A stretch of 64,000 bases of DNA from Pachypanchax playfairii. Taxonomy: Eukaryota > Chordata > Actinopteri > Cyprinodontiformes > Aplocheilidae. The stretch's first letter is position 1, and each line of letters starts with the position of its first letter. A program made the position numbers and the translations under genes. Under the pieces are notes generated by a model. It did no database searches. It saw only the letters and a program-made list of their open reading frames with translations, and had not been told where the DNA came from. Positions 13,801 through 24,800 of this stretch are shown piece by piece. Where the stretch lies: positions 1,968,796 through 2,032,795 of the forward strand of contig SSNP01000007.1 of NCBI GenBank assembly GCA_006937955.1. Direction: 5' to 3'.

Positions 13801-14252
13801 TGAATTTGTCTTTGATGTAAAACAACAACAACAACATGCATAAACATTACACTGTAGTTATACATGGTATTTATTTAACAAAAATATGAACTTAGATCAG
13901 TTTATGCTGTCGACTAAGAACTGTATAATGTTTATTTTCCGAATAAAGTTTTTGGATATTAAGCTTTCACTTGCTGTTTCTGGAAAAAGTCCTGGTGAAG
14001 AAAAGTTAGCTTGTACCTGACGGTCTGTCCCTCTGTTTGCGAGTCTACTGAACTGAGTTCTTTGCCATTATTTTTAAGTTTCTTTTCGTTCTTCTCTTTA
14101 ATATCAGTCTTATCTTGCAAATCCTCCACGGCGTTTGCATCTCTGTCGTGTACGTCCAAAGAGTTTTCCCTCTCAACTCGTTGTGACACACACTGATTTA
14201 CAAAAAACAGAAAGAAAAACAACCAAAAAGGTGTAAGGCTAACGCCCCTCAT
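1709..14252 (-). CDS. slc9a8: slc9a8, sodium/hydrogen exchanger 8 (NHE8), 5' half; gene continues beyond the left edge
   Basis: Six exons splice in frame: 14252-14017, 13648-13467, 11746-11666, 10105-10047, 2501-2418 and 1810-1709 (744 nt, 248 residues). NHE8 is an electroneutral Na+/H+ antiporter of Golgi/endosomal and apical membranes that controls luminal pH. Residues 1-24 are a hydrophobic signal-like leader (WLFFFLFFV). A variable, Thr/Pro-rich luminal stretch with N-glycosylation sequons (NDT, NET) follows. From about residue 112 the sequence matches vertebrate NHE8: KPILPVQTG, EEEQSSGMTIFF, then LHFLPESVAVVSLG, FRPNMFFLLLLPPIIFESGY (the family inhibitor-binding/TM segment) and FFQNIGSITLFAV. 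The ATG at 14252 was chosen because the next in-frame codons upstream give no ATG. The later ion-translocation exons are outside the window. Head-to-head arrangement with b4galt5 agrees with tetrapod synteny. Confidence 0.93.
1811..2417 (-). other. slc9a8: slc9a8 intron between coding exons 5 and 6
   Basis: About 600 bases with GT and AG ends in place. No repeat family or RNA gene was recognised. Confidence 0.7.
2418..2501 (-). CDS. slc9a8: slc9a8 coding exon 5
   Basis: 84 nt, exactly 28 codons, between ttaaag|GAG and AAG|gtttgg. It encodes EEEMFRPNMFF, the LLLLPPIIFESGYS membrane segment and LHK. FFxxLLPPIIFESGY is a signature of the NHE family. Confidence 0.95.
5436..5562. repeat. (GAGAT)n pentanucleotide microsatellite
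   Basis: About 25 nearly perfect tandem copies of GAGAT (ATCTC on the other strand) over 127 bases. The run is open in translation, which yields a spurious LISSHLISSH peptide on the minus strand. Confidence 0.98.
7549..8050. mobile_element. Candidate MITE-like element with imperfect terminal inverted repeats
   Basis: The left end starts CATTTCTCAGTATGCATAC. The right end, reverse-complemented, starts CATTTCTCAATACTCAAGTA. The pair is diverged but co-linear, and both ends continue with a TTTGGACTT-like block further in (near 7573 and, inverted, near 7970). Length (about 500 bp) and lack of a coding frame suggest a non-autonomous DNA transposon. No target duplication was recognised. Confidence 0.5.
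9516..9529 (+). promoter_or_regulatory. CTCF-like motif
   Basis: CCACTAGAGGGTGC fits the vertebrate CTCF core CCASYAGRKGGCRS with one mismatch. Such motifs occur by chance and inside repeats, so binding is only a possibility. Confidence 0.25.
10047..10105 (-). CDS. slc9a8: slc9a8 coding exon 4 (short, weak donor)
   Basis: 59 nt encoding ILMGGFIKIIEFQELANWK, the short loop after TM2. The acceptor tttctag is good. The donor AAG|gtcttg keeps only GT of the consensus. Skipping this 59-nt exon would shift the reading frame. Confidence 0.92.
10106..11665 (-). other. slc9a8: slc9a8 intron between coding exons 3 and 4
   Basis: 1.56 kb, of which about one third is a terminal-inverted-repeat element (10453-10980). 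Nothing recognised in 10981-11665. Confidence 0.7.
10453..10980. mobile_element. Non-autonomous DNA transposon with about 40-bp terminal inverted repeats (family copy A)
   Basis: The left end reads TACTGCCCCAATTTCC, then TTGGGACATTGTGTAAAA. The right end, reverse-complemented, reads GTACAACCCACATTCC, then TTGGGATACTGTGTAAAA. The inverted match runs about 40 bases. The interior has no meaningful frame. The ends resemble a repeat common in teleost genomes (known to me only as a recurrent sequence). A second copy lies at 48313-48659. Confidence 0.8.
11666..11746 (-). CDS. slc9a8: slc9a8 coding exon 3
   Basis: 81 nt, acceptor ctccag|GT, donor CG|gtaagaac. It encodes ICIILVHLLI followed by LHFLPESVAVVSLG, nearly identical to the vertebrate NHE8 segment. 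Confidence 0.93.
11747..13466 (-). other. slc9a8: slc9a8 intron between coding exons 2 and 3
   Basis: 1.7 kb of non-coding DNA with a short CCCA run near 11822-11840 and a G-run near 12472. No gene or repeat family recognised. Confidence 0.65.
13467..13648 (-). CDS. slc9a8: slc9a8 coding exon 2 (Thr/Pro linker and start of TM1)
   Basis: The acceptor is cttacag|C and the donor G|gtagtt. It encodes an Asn/Thr-rich stretch, PPTPAPTPKP, then the conserved NHE8 block LPVQTG...EEEQSSGMTIFFSLLV that enters the first conserved membrane span (residues about 130-150). Confidence 0.92.
13649..14016 (-). other. slc9a8: slc9a8 intron between coding exons 1 and 2
   Basis: About 370 bases, AT-rich, with nothing recognised beyond a short CAA run near 13826. 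Confidence 0.65.
14017..14252 (-). CDS. slc9a8: slc9a8 coding exon 1 (signal-like leader and luminal linker)
   Basis: It encodes 78 residues plus two bases and ends CAG|gtacaa. The first 24 residues are strongly hydrophobic and end CVSQ, which looks like a cleavable signal. The rest is highly charged (DIKEKNEKKLKNNGKE), the least conserved part of NHE8. No family-diagnostic motif lies here; assignment rests on the open frame and the phase match (phase 2) to exon 2. Confidence 0.75.
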
Positions 14253-14370
14253 TCTCAAATCATTTAGTTTAAATCCTAAAACAATATACTGTACGAAAAA
14301 AGACAGACAGCTTCATGTCGACAGCTCTGTTTCTATTGACATCAAGACTTTACTTCCTGGTTAAGGTTAC
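14253..14370 (-). promoter_or_regulatory. slc9a8: slc9a8 5' leader with a two-codon upstream ORF
   Basis: Immediately upstream of the start codon, the minus strand carries ATG ATT TGA (14263-14255), a minimal upstream ORF. It stops two bases before the main ATG at 14252. Transcript 5' end and the upper boundary are estimates. Confidence 0.4.
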
Positions 14371-15180
14371 CTCGGGAGTTGTAGTCCTTACGTACTTTTA
14401 GCTAGTAAAATTAGAGGTCCAGAGGATTAAACAAACATGTTTGAAGATATTTTCATGTATTAAATATGAATGTTTTTAGTGCCGAAATGTATCATTTTTC
14501 ATTCCCATGCAAAGGTAAAATGTACACATGGATAGTATTTTTGTTACTCAATTTCCCATCTGCCCCGGGCGTAATGTAGCGTCAGCCTTCCGCTCAGTCA
14601 ACTGGAAATGCAACATCCTAAAAATAATCACAGAAAGCTCTACGAGAAATTGAATTTCCTTGTGCCAGAAAAGCATCTTTGGGGTTTTTGTGGTCGTAAG
14701 CGAAAATGTTCTCTTAATAGAAACATATTTAGAGACGCAAAAAACACAAAGCAAAGTTAACCGACTGTTGGCGAAAAACGACATAAATGTTAATGACTGC
14801 AGATGTGACCCCGATCATGATACTGAGATTTAATCTAAACTAAATTGTGTTTTATGGTATTAAGGTAAAAAATATATTGTGTGCTGTCTACAAAGACTTG
14901 ATCATGATTGATTATGTTGGTTGTTTGCAGTTTAAAGCGTTTTTGTAAAAGTTCACTCAACAAAAGTCAAGAGGGCAACATCAATCACGAGACAGCAAAA
15001 GAGTAACGAAATAAAAATAAATACATAAAAATAGCTTAACTCTTTCCATTAGTTACATATTACATGACACTGATGATAAACTGGTAAAATAAACTGACAA
15101 ACGTTCCAGAACAAAATACTCTGTAGACTCAAGTCATGTGATTCCTGTCAGGATAAATGAACAGCTTTGTGTTCCAACGT
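14371..15180. other. Intergenic gap between divergent slc9a8 and b4galt5
   Basis: About 0.8 kb between the estimated 5' ends. Open frames here show no recognisable protein. Shared control of the two genes is possible from the geometry, but no specific elements were identified. Confidence 0.55.
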
Positions 15181-15767
15181 TATGTCAAAGGAAGCGACGG
15201 TTATCTTGGAGGCGATATTCGAACGTTTGGTTGCCAGGTTACGTGCTTTACGCCGATAACGTATTGCGTGTTTGTTGAGTAGGAGCCGCTGTTAACGCCC
15301 ACTTGAGGTGCTGCTCTTTTTTTTCTTCTTCGTCTCTGCAGAGAGAGACGGCTCCATTCATAGGGTTGGGCAGGCAGGCAGGCAAAGTGCAAGAGCGGCA
15401 GGAACACCATCAGCGACGTAGTGTGGAACCTAAAGGATGGTCTCACGCCGAGAACAGGCCACTTAAACCGCGCTGTCTTCGTCAGCCGCTCCTATATCGG
15501 ACATATCCAAAATTAAAACCGAAACCTTCTCTTCAGAGATGGAATTTGAATGTCTCGGTTGAATACTGGCGGTCTCATCCCTCTTTTTTCGACCTGCCAC
15601 GGAAATAGACTGACTTCCTAGTCGCCACTGCCGCAGACCCCACCACTCCATTCGACTCATTCAACCAGGCCGTCCGCGGACCGCTGGCTCAGGCATCTGG
15701 ATACATCGGGGCTGGTCTATCGTCGTTAAAGAAAAGCAAAACGTGCCTGTGTGCTTTTGCTGCCTGT
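15181..15767 (+). promoter_or_regulatory. b4galt5: b4galt5 CpG-rich promoter/5' UTR region
   Basis: CpG dinucleotides are far denser here than in the flanking intron DNA (for example around 15190-15300 and 15640-15700). This is the usual CpG-island pattern at vertebrate 5' ends. It runs directly into coding exon 1. The transcription start and any 5' UTR intron cannot be placed from sequence alone. Confidence 0.6.
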
Positions 15768-15876
15768 ATGATGCCGACACATTTGCGTTTCCGGAGAAGG
15801 TCATTCCTTGGGCTTTTATTCCTTTTTTCTCTGTCCACCTCGGCGCTATATTTCATCTACTCCGCCCCCGGAATCG
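15768..15876 (+). CDS. b4galt5: b4galt5 coding exon 1 (cytosolic tail and membrane anchor)
   Basis: It starts at the first of two tandem ATGs and ends ATCG|gtaagtc. It encodes a basic tail, then a hydrophobic anchor around LLFLFSLSTSALYFIY and APGI. The junction to exon 2 restores the conserved APGIVNEY. Confidence 0.92.
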
Positions 15877-18800
15877 GTAAGTCAAATGAAATGGATGATT
15901 TTGTTCAGATGTTGCCGATCTAAGGATGAAGTGAGGTTGTTTGGATGGGCCGTTAGGTCATGTGTGACAGTTCGACCATGCGCCTCTTCGCAGCCTTGGT
16001 ATCACCCAGTCGATGATGAGACTCAGCTGGATGCTGATCCTATAATATCCATTTACCTGACCATGATAATAATAGGACACATGATGAGCCTGGCTATTAT
16101 AATCTCGCTGATTCTACTAGGCCTTTTCGGCCGTGATTACAATATTTAACAGCAGCCTGATGTCTAGAGCCACAGACAGACGAGATGTAATTTTTCTGGC
16201 CTGGATTTTTGGGTGTATTTGGGGAATCCTGTGAATGATCTAAATTAACTCTGGGATTTTTAGGGGGACGTTTACAAGACTAATGGCTGCAGACCAAAGG
16301 TCACGTTATAAATCTTAGATTTAAGAGGCTAATTGATAGTTCAACCTGGGAAGACATTCCTTCCATCACAAGCTACCCGTTAGTCACATGCAGTTGTGTA
16401 ATATCACATGTCCAGAATTATCTTATCATTAATTAATCAACGTGTTTGAGTAGCTTCCCACATACTTTTGTACTGTCACTCTTTGTTACCCTCATAAATG
16501 TGTTGGGAGTAACTGGAGTAACTCACCCTTCTTTTTGGGAATGTCCTATCTTACGCCATGTTTCACTCATCTAATCACAACAGTCACACTGAGCTCATCA
16601 TGCTTACTATTTTGATTCTTATCATTCACTGCTGTAGCTTTTTGAGCACAGCGCTTTTGTACAGTTTCTGTTTAAAGAGAAACTTACTGGTTTTAGTAAC
16701 ATTGATAAATGTGCAGGTAAGTAGCAGATACAGTGGAGGAAGTGGAAGGTTGAGGTGAACACACCAGATAAAAATGGATTACTTCTGCCTTTTATGGCCA
16801 AGCAACCTTTTGCTTTTCCTGGTCTACTTGTTCTGTATCAGTGTAAAGGGCAGGGAGTCTCATCCATTCACAGGCACAGCTCACCAAACCAGGGCAAATT
16901 ATTAACACTTTATGAGAACTGCAGATTTATAGTATGTAAAAATAGCACAAATAAAAATGGATGTAACATACTGTCATACAGTTGTAGCAGAGAGGGAAAG
17001 CCTTCGTACTCATTAACATGTCCACCGATCAATTCACTGTTTTTACCAGCTGAAGACAATCTGTCAATAATTCAATCAATTCCTAAATGCAGGACCAATT
17101 ACAGACACCAAGTCCCAGTAACTGGGAGCAATTATTCCTTTAAATGTTAAGGAAAATAAACAAGTAAATCCTTAATTGACTGAAATAATGATAATCATTT
17201 TATTCATTGCAAACTACTTTTCCAGCTGAGACATTGGTGGTGTTTGACTGAGAGCTGCACTCAGTCATACTCATCCTCCAGGGTGTTGACTGTTGTAGGG
17301 CTTTAATGGACACGTGGCTTACTGGGGGTTAGTTTAAAAACGAAACAAGTACCAGCAGCACCAGTCCATTAATTATAGATGGAACCAGGAACAGGGCAGT
17401 TTGTGCTGCTCTTACTAAAAGCTGCAGTTTAAGTTTTACAGAAAGCTTGAAGTGTGAAATTGTGATGCATTAGGAGACGATGTTTAAACAAATTGGGCCC
17501 CTTTTTTTCTTGTTGTTGTCAGGGGTGATTGTGATATTGATTTCTGGTTCATTAGTTGAGGTTTCAGTAGGCACCATGCATGCAGTGTGTGAAACAGTAA
17601 TAATAAGGACAAGCCAATGAAGTATTTCTAATGCTACTGTCCCTGGTGTTTCTCCTTAGAAGTTTTAATGTATTTATTCCAACTTGTTTTCATGTGTCTG
17701 AGGTGGTTCTCTAGAGGACAGCTTTACTTAAGGCTTTTGGACTGTAAAGCTGGATTCATACTAACGCAAAGGCAAATGTGCTCCCACATGGCGGCGTACT
17801 GACGGAGCCAGTTTCTGTTCATCCTACTCCGACCATGTTGCAAAGAAATTCTCCGCCAGGACAGCAGGAGGCGCGTTCCTTACTAGAGGTCTCCCGGTGC
17901 TTTATGTGTGGTTCCAACCATGAGAAGAACAAATAAAAAGCGGCGACTTTACGGCCACCGGCATCGCCACTGCTGTCCTTCAGACCTCTTGTCTTCAAGA
18001 CTGTCAACATTCGCGCTGTTTACATTCTGGAAGCTACGCCGTGCCGGAAATGATGTTGGGTTGTTTGGCTGCCCATTCACAGACGTGCGTCATCCGACGC
18101 GGCCATCTGAAAGTTAGAAAACAGAGCGTGACCATCCGAGGCAGTTAGAGAGCCCATACAACGTCGTATCATGGCGGTGTGTGTCTTCTACATGTCAGAG
18201 CTGCATTAGTATGAATCCAGCTTTAGAGTTTCATGTTTTTTTCTTCAACTATCAGAGGCAGCTTGCTGCTTTTTGTGTGCTTCTATACTACAGAAACTGT
18301 GTTAATCATTTTCCATTTAGATACCTGATTTTTGTTGGTTATTATTGAGTTCTAGCTTCAGAGTTGGAGCTTTGTGGTGATTTGTCCAAGCAGTGTAACA
18401 GTGTGATGATTGGACCAGATGCTGGACGTTCTTCTGACAGCTGCATGGTGCTTGTAACTTACTGGGAGACCCTGCTTTGGTTTGAAACCCACTTGTGAGC
18501 TTATTAGAATGAATTAGTCCAAACACCACCTCTGCAAACTTAGAGGTTCTCCAACTCTGGGGCATTCCCCATTATAAACCAGTTTGTGAAGAAAGTTAAA
18601 AATCCCAACTTTGGTTCATAATAAACTTTACTGCATGTAATGCGTGCAGAGTCCCTGTCCGTCTTATTACACAAGATTACTTATACCATCCCCTTTCCAA
18701 TTTTAAATTCTGCTTTGTGACGTTCAGTTGCAAGTTTTGAGGGGTAAAATTAAGCTTGGTACAAGGCCTGCTGGCCGCCTCGGAAGGGGAGTGTCTGTGC

Positions 18801-21800
18801 ATCTCTCCCAACTCATATTCCTTATATTGTGCAAATGATACTTGACAGCAAAGTTTGTTTCTTTCTAAAAAAGCAACCCGAAGGACCGCCAGGACATGCA
18901 AGCAGGTTTTTGATGTTTAGCCCTAACCCTAACCCTTAACTGTTGCTGGAGAAAATGGGATCCAGTCACAGGGTGCGTGCTAGCATCAACTCTGAATACA
19001 ACTTTGATTTAGTTCATGATACAGAGAAGTTTGAAAAATAAATTAAACTTCCAATATAAAAAAAAATAGGCCATTGGTTGGACTATATGGTAAAAACAAG
19101 ATGTTGTTTGGTAGTTTTTCTTTAAGCCTGTTGCTTTCTGCTTCTTCTCCTTTTAAGTTTTTCCTTCAGCCTCTCTCTTTCTTTTGGGGGTCCACAAGGT
19201 TCTATTCTGGGATTGACTATCTTTTTAATACAGTTTCCTTTGTTCCATCATTTAAAAGTAGAACTTTTCTTTTCATAGATACGCTGATGATGCTCAGATG
19301 TATCTTCAACAGAAACATAGTAATTCATTGTTTTTTACTGTCACAGATTCAAAAACCTGAATGGCTTTAAATTCCCAGAATTTCAGTTAAAATAACAACT
19401 GAAGTTAGTTTCGTACCTGAGGGCTAAACAGACTCCCTCTCGTAAAGTTCTTGAGTAGCCTTGAGCCTTTTTATAAAACCTCATGGTGCATCCACTCTTA
19501 CACAAAGATAAACTCCTGCCTCATCAGACTAAACATTTACATTCAATGTCTTATGTAAACAGATTTGCTTCAAACTTTTTGCCTGACACGTTGGGTGGTT
19601 TTTGTAAGTAAAACAAGGAGAGGAACTGATGAAAAGTACGTGGAGCTGCTGGTTTTCACAGTGGGAAAGCCATCCCGAACACCTGAACAGGACTTCCTTT
19701 GATACCCAGGTGGCCTCTGAGCAGAATGCCCCAATTTTACTGCTTCGTCCATCCTGCTCTTCCTCTTCACCATCTGCCTCTGTCTTCATGTATTTGTATG
19801 CACCAACGCCCCAGCCTCTACAGTGCATGTCGCCCGTGAGCATGGATGCTGACTGATGCAGGCTGGGGATGCAGGGCACAGCTGGGCCTCATTGCAGCAG
19901 TTTATTTAATTAAAACATGAGAGGATCCCACTGGAGCGAGCGCAAGGGAAGACGCTTCCTCTATTTATAGGTTTGAATGCAGATACACTCTCTCATACAC
20001 ATCCAGGGAGTGCAAGGCAGACAAGAGAGCAGGTGCTCCTTTTTGTCACTGGAGACCAGGTCCATCCTCATCCTTAAACAGCCGTGAATGGGTTTATGTC
20101 TGCGTGTGTGAGATACTGTGCATATTTTGGTTTGTTACGGATCCAGTCGTAGGTGTGGCTTGGAAAACTTCAAGTCTTGGTGTTGTTTTGAAAGTTGCTT
20201 CACAGCAAATGAAGCAATGATTTAACATGGTTAGTAAGCACGATGGCGATCCACCGGGGGTTTAAAGTTGCCTCAGAGAATGAGCGTAGTTTTCCTGCCG
20301 TGGTGAGAAAAGCAAACAAACGCTTAGACAAAGCCGTTACGTTGACTCAACATGTAACAGCCCACTTTGTAAGCAGGAGTGTAGGTTTAGTTTTTCTATC
20401 TTCCTTTGGTTTCTGTTTTCTTTATTTTGTTTTCTTATTCTGGCTGTGAAGCAACTGTATAAAACCTTAAGAGTCCACATCCTTCCATTGATGCCAGCTG
20501 AAATTATACCTACTTATCCTTTCCTAAGATGTGGAGACAGAGGAGACCGCCAGTAAGTACAAGTCAGAACCAAGTCAAAAAGAAGGATTTCCTTCTGTCT
20601 TTTTGTTTTTTTTTTTGAATAAATATGTGACCAGAAAAAGGCAAGTTCAAATATAATCAGGAAGACAAGTGGAACATCATGTTTTCAGCTTGATATTCTT
20701 TTAAATGAAATTCACTCCATGTTGTGACTGATTTGGATGGATTGAAATATGAAAATCCAAACTGGCTGCTTTGTATTTTTTGTAAAAAAAAAAGAAAAAA
20801 ACACTGCATGACTAGTACATGTGTTGAATTGAGTACTTTTGAATTACTCCAAAATAATTATATATTTTCAGCCTTTAATGATGAAAAATTGCGACTAATT
20901 AAAAGAGGGGAAAGACGTGTTAAATGAGCACCAGCAGTGAGGCGTTACGTAAAGCATTATGTTGGAATAATCATCAATATCTTCTAGCAGAGAGCTGAAG
21001 GGATGGAAAGTAGATAAAAACAGTTTTTAGTTTCTTTTTTAAAGCTGTTGACAAATTGCTAGAAGTTGCAATAATTGCTAAAAGATAGAGTGAGGTGTGG
21101 TTGAAATCTCTAGAGATCACATTCAGGTATTGTGTCCGTAGCCTGGCAACAGCTACTGATGACATCATATGCAGTGTTGGCAGCATCATATGGGGATTGA
21201 TATATAGACTGCTAATAAAAGCTGATTGATTTGATTGTTCAGTCACAAAGCGGTTTCTGTGTATTTCAGTGGACTTTCTGTTTCCAGCTGCCAGCGCCAC
21301 ACTGTCACACACTGACCCTGGAATCAGTTCCCACTCAAATATGATTTAATATCACAGTTTGACAGTGAGACGGATGTTTTCTCGCACGTTGTCTTAAGAG
21401 ATTAATTTGTGGCGTTTAGCAGAAGGAGCATGTTTTTAAATTTGTGTTTGACCTCCCTCACCGGCAGCAGTGAAAGGCCAGCTTTGTTCTATCACTCTGC
21501 TTCTGCTGCCTGTGCCACAACCCCCCCCCCCCCATGCACATTTTTACGTTGGCTGCGGTCACACCCTCATAGTTACGGTCATGTGCTCATACACGTCGCC
21601 ACCTTTGTGCCTCCTTGCTGTTTGTGCAGCTACTTCCTGCTGAGCAGATCCCCCACCCCCACCGCCCATCCTAACAATGACCGTCGTACATCCAGGAGAA
21701 TTTGAATCCTGATTTGAGTAAAAAGAAAAAAAAAAAAAACAGGCCTGTGAGTGGAGATGTTTAGGAGAATGAGGTTTGTTAAGATAAAACCAAATGCTGC

Positions 21801-24800
21801 TGTGCAGTTCACAGGAAAGTGAATATGGTACATGGTCAGCTTTTACAGAAGAACTGATGTATAGAGAGATTAGGAGAAAGATGTGTTTTAATTTGTTCTG
21901 CATTTGATGTGTTAGATAAATGTGCATGTTTAGAGTAAAGGATAGAACCTGATTCTGTTGAATCTCTATAACACAACTAGATGCAGGTTGACTGCCTGTT
22001 TTTAAGCCTTGCAAAGTTTCCTACAAGTATGTAAGATTTAAAATGTAAATTATTGTTGCTGGTAACCATGGAGCTCAAAAGCGAGAGTCATCTCCACATG
22101 TTTGTAGTAAACGTGGTGTCCATCCTGGTGCGCTACAGTTGTGAGTGTGTGCGTGTGTCTGCAGGAAGAAAAAAAGACACTCGACTTCTCTGCCCATTCG
22201 AGCTTAGTGGGTTTGCCACTTCTGTGTTTCACTTGTGTTAATAGCTAAGCTGACACTCTTAAAGCTCCATCTCTTGCCCAGCAGGCCTGTTTTTGTACTA
22301 CTGTGACCCCCCCCCCTTCCAGTTTGCTACTGATGCCTAATTGATCTATCCATTTAGCTCAGTTCAGCCAGCTTTGCTAAGCTAATTTCTCCAGAGCAGA
22401 AGGATAGTTATGATGAAATATTAACTTTGTGCCATGTGCCTCTGGCTGAAACAGATTCTATTAACAGAATTTTGTTTTATCAATCCAGTTTAAAAAGATT
22501 CCTCAAAGTAATTTTCAGAAAATATATAAAAATGACGAGAATAAAAAGAAAATGCTGCATGACCAACAGTTCAGTCACTCTGGCTTGACTGCTTAAGATC
22601 TGCTGCTTGACATTTTCACTGCAGTTGCCATGGTTCCCTCAAGACCTGATTCCTTTTGAGGACCGACTCCTTTTTTTTCCCCTTGTCAGTGCAACCGCGG
22701 AAACATGCCATCCTTGTTCCCGTGATGATCTGGTTGACAACAAATTCTCCCCAAAAGGTAATCATTTCAGACGGGGGCATTTCTCTTACTGTCGCAGACA
22801 TCTGCACACCAAACACAAGGCGACTCTTTTTTCCATCATAAATGCCATAACTGGTATAAATAACTGATGCTGGATTTACTCTGCTTTCTACCACTGTAAG
22901 AACTCCCTGAGCTGTTACCTCATTATTTAAATAAACATGCCAAAAATGGTTGTTTCTGCTTCCGTCTAGACCTTTTCCAGTAATGTACAGCTGCCTGCTT
23001 TTATGTTACAATCCTGTTTGCTGAGTGCACGCACACGGGTCGAGCTCATGTGACTCGTAGCATTCTATTCACTAAGGAATCAACAGAGCCAGAGTTCATT
23101 GCACCCTGTGAGTCAGTCAGGACCACAAATAATCCCCTTAAAACCTGCTGCCGCTGGCCATACGGGACCCTACCTGGTGTCCCCATCCGTCCCCCATCCA
23201 ACAAACTCTTCACGCACACGTGCTCTTTTGACAATATGGTTGCTCCGAACAAACAACCGAATGTCACTCTAAAAACGGAGTGAAAGGTTACATAACTACA
23301 CTGATATGGTAAAAATGTATTTGTTCTTGCATCACTGTAGCATGTGTGTGATCATAAGACACAAGTATCTGTTCTGTCTGTGTAAACTGGTTTATAGGAA
23401 CAAGGGGGGGGNNNNNNNNNNNNNNGGGGGGGGCGGGACACCAGTGTCAAAGTCATCCCCGGTGTGACATTGTGCCACGACATGGATTTTCTAATACCGT
23501 CAATGCTGTAATAATGATGTGCCTTGAATGGCTGTATTTACATCAATAATAGCTAATTCTAAATAATAAGGCATTAAATGTTCTTCAAACATTCTGTTGT
23601 GGTCTGAATACCTGTCCTGATCTTGTTGCAAATGAAAATAAAACACATTCGTATCAGCTTTGCAGGTGGTAGGTAAAAGGGGAGTGGCCATTAAATTAGC
23701 ATAATGAGCACTTAACCGAGTAATCAATAAAGAAACGACTGGTGAAACATTGTGAAGAAAGGTCGGGCCTGTAGCCTATATTATCTGAAAAGAGATGAGT
23801 GGAGTGTCAGAACCAGACGGCGAGATCGAGGCTGCTGTAGAGGAAACGCTCGTTCCAAAAAGAGGAGGCACCTCCGTTATTTGGAATTGGTTCGGTTTTA
23901 AATCATCCAACACGGAGCAAGCTTCAATAATATGCAAGGTTTGTCGTGTTGTGACAGCAAGAGGTGGAAACACAAGCAACCTGTTTCATCATTTAAAAAA
24001 CACGCACATATGAAGAGGCAACCCCGACCAAAACAAGCGTAAGTGGGACCAGCAGCACCAGCGGTGCCCGTCCCAAGACTACACAGCTTTCACTGCAGGC
24101 ATCGTTTACTGCTGCTACACCTTACGACAAGAGTAGTAAGAAATGGAAAGATATTACATATATTATAAATATATTAAAAATGCATAATACCCTTATTACA
24201 GTGGTCGACGGTTATTGGCACAACGCTTATATGCACAAAACTGCTGGGCACGTTCCTGCGTCATAGAGAATCCATACACTCATTTGCACAAACGTTTGGA
24301 GGTATCAAACATGCATCTCATTAAATCTCGCTGTTTCTCACTAGCTACATTTTGATTTGATTGATTTTTTATTTGAACTTATAAACAAATAAAACAGAGT
24401 TAAAAGCAAGATAATACAAAAGGAAAAAACAAGTTCAAAAGGAATGGGTGGAAGCCTAAGCTTATTTAGTCCCACCCCTATAGAATAATATAATATATAA
24501 AATCTCTCTTGAAGAAATATATTTTACTAGTCTTATGTACAACGATCAATATACCAACAATATTAGTAATAATAACAAATCATAATTATAATCATTAATA
24601 TAATTTTTTAGCTCATCACCAAGTCCAGTGCACAATCAATATTGATAACAGCAAAAAAGAAAACCAAAACATATTAACCATGATTATTGGCAGATCTTTT
24701 TGTATTCCTGAAGTATCATATTTTTATGTATTGATTTAAATATATGGATGTTAGGACTTTGCCTGTGTTTCTCCTCCAGTCCATTCCAAAGCTTGACCCC

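Noticed and set aside
18918..18940. CCCTAA-type run resembling vertebrate telomere repeat
   Set aside because: Only about two and a half units; too short to be an interstitial telomere.
21559..22014. 151-codon minus-strand open frame in b4galt5 intron 1
   Set aside because: It runs through low-complexity G/T tracts (poly-Gly, poly-Phe) and has no domain.
23795..24013. A domesticated host ZBED gene
   Set aside because: Frameshift, missing catalytic/dimerisation domain and insertion of another element directly downstream point to a dead transposon copy.
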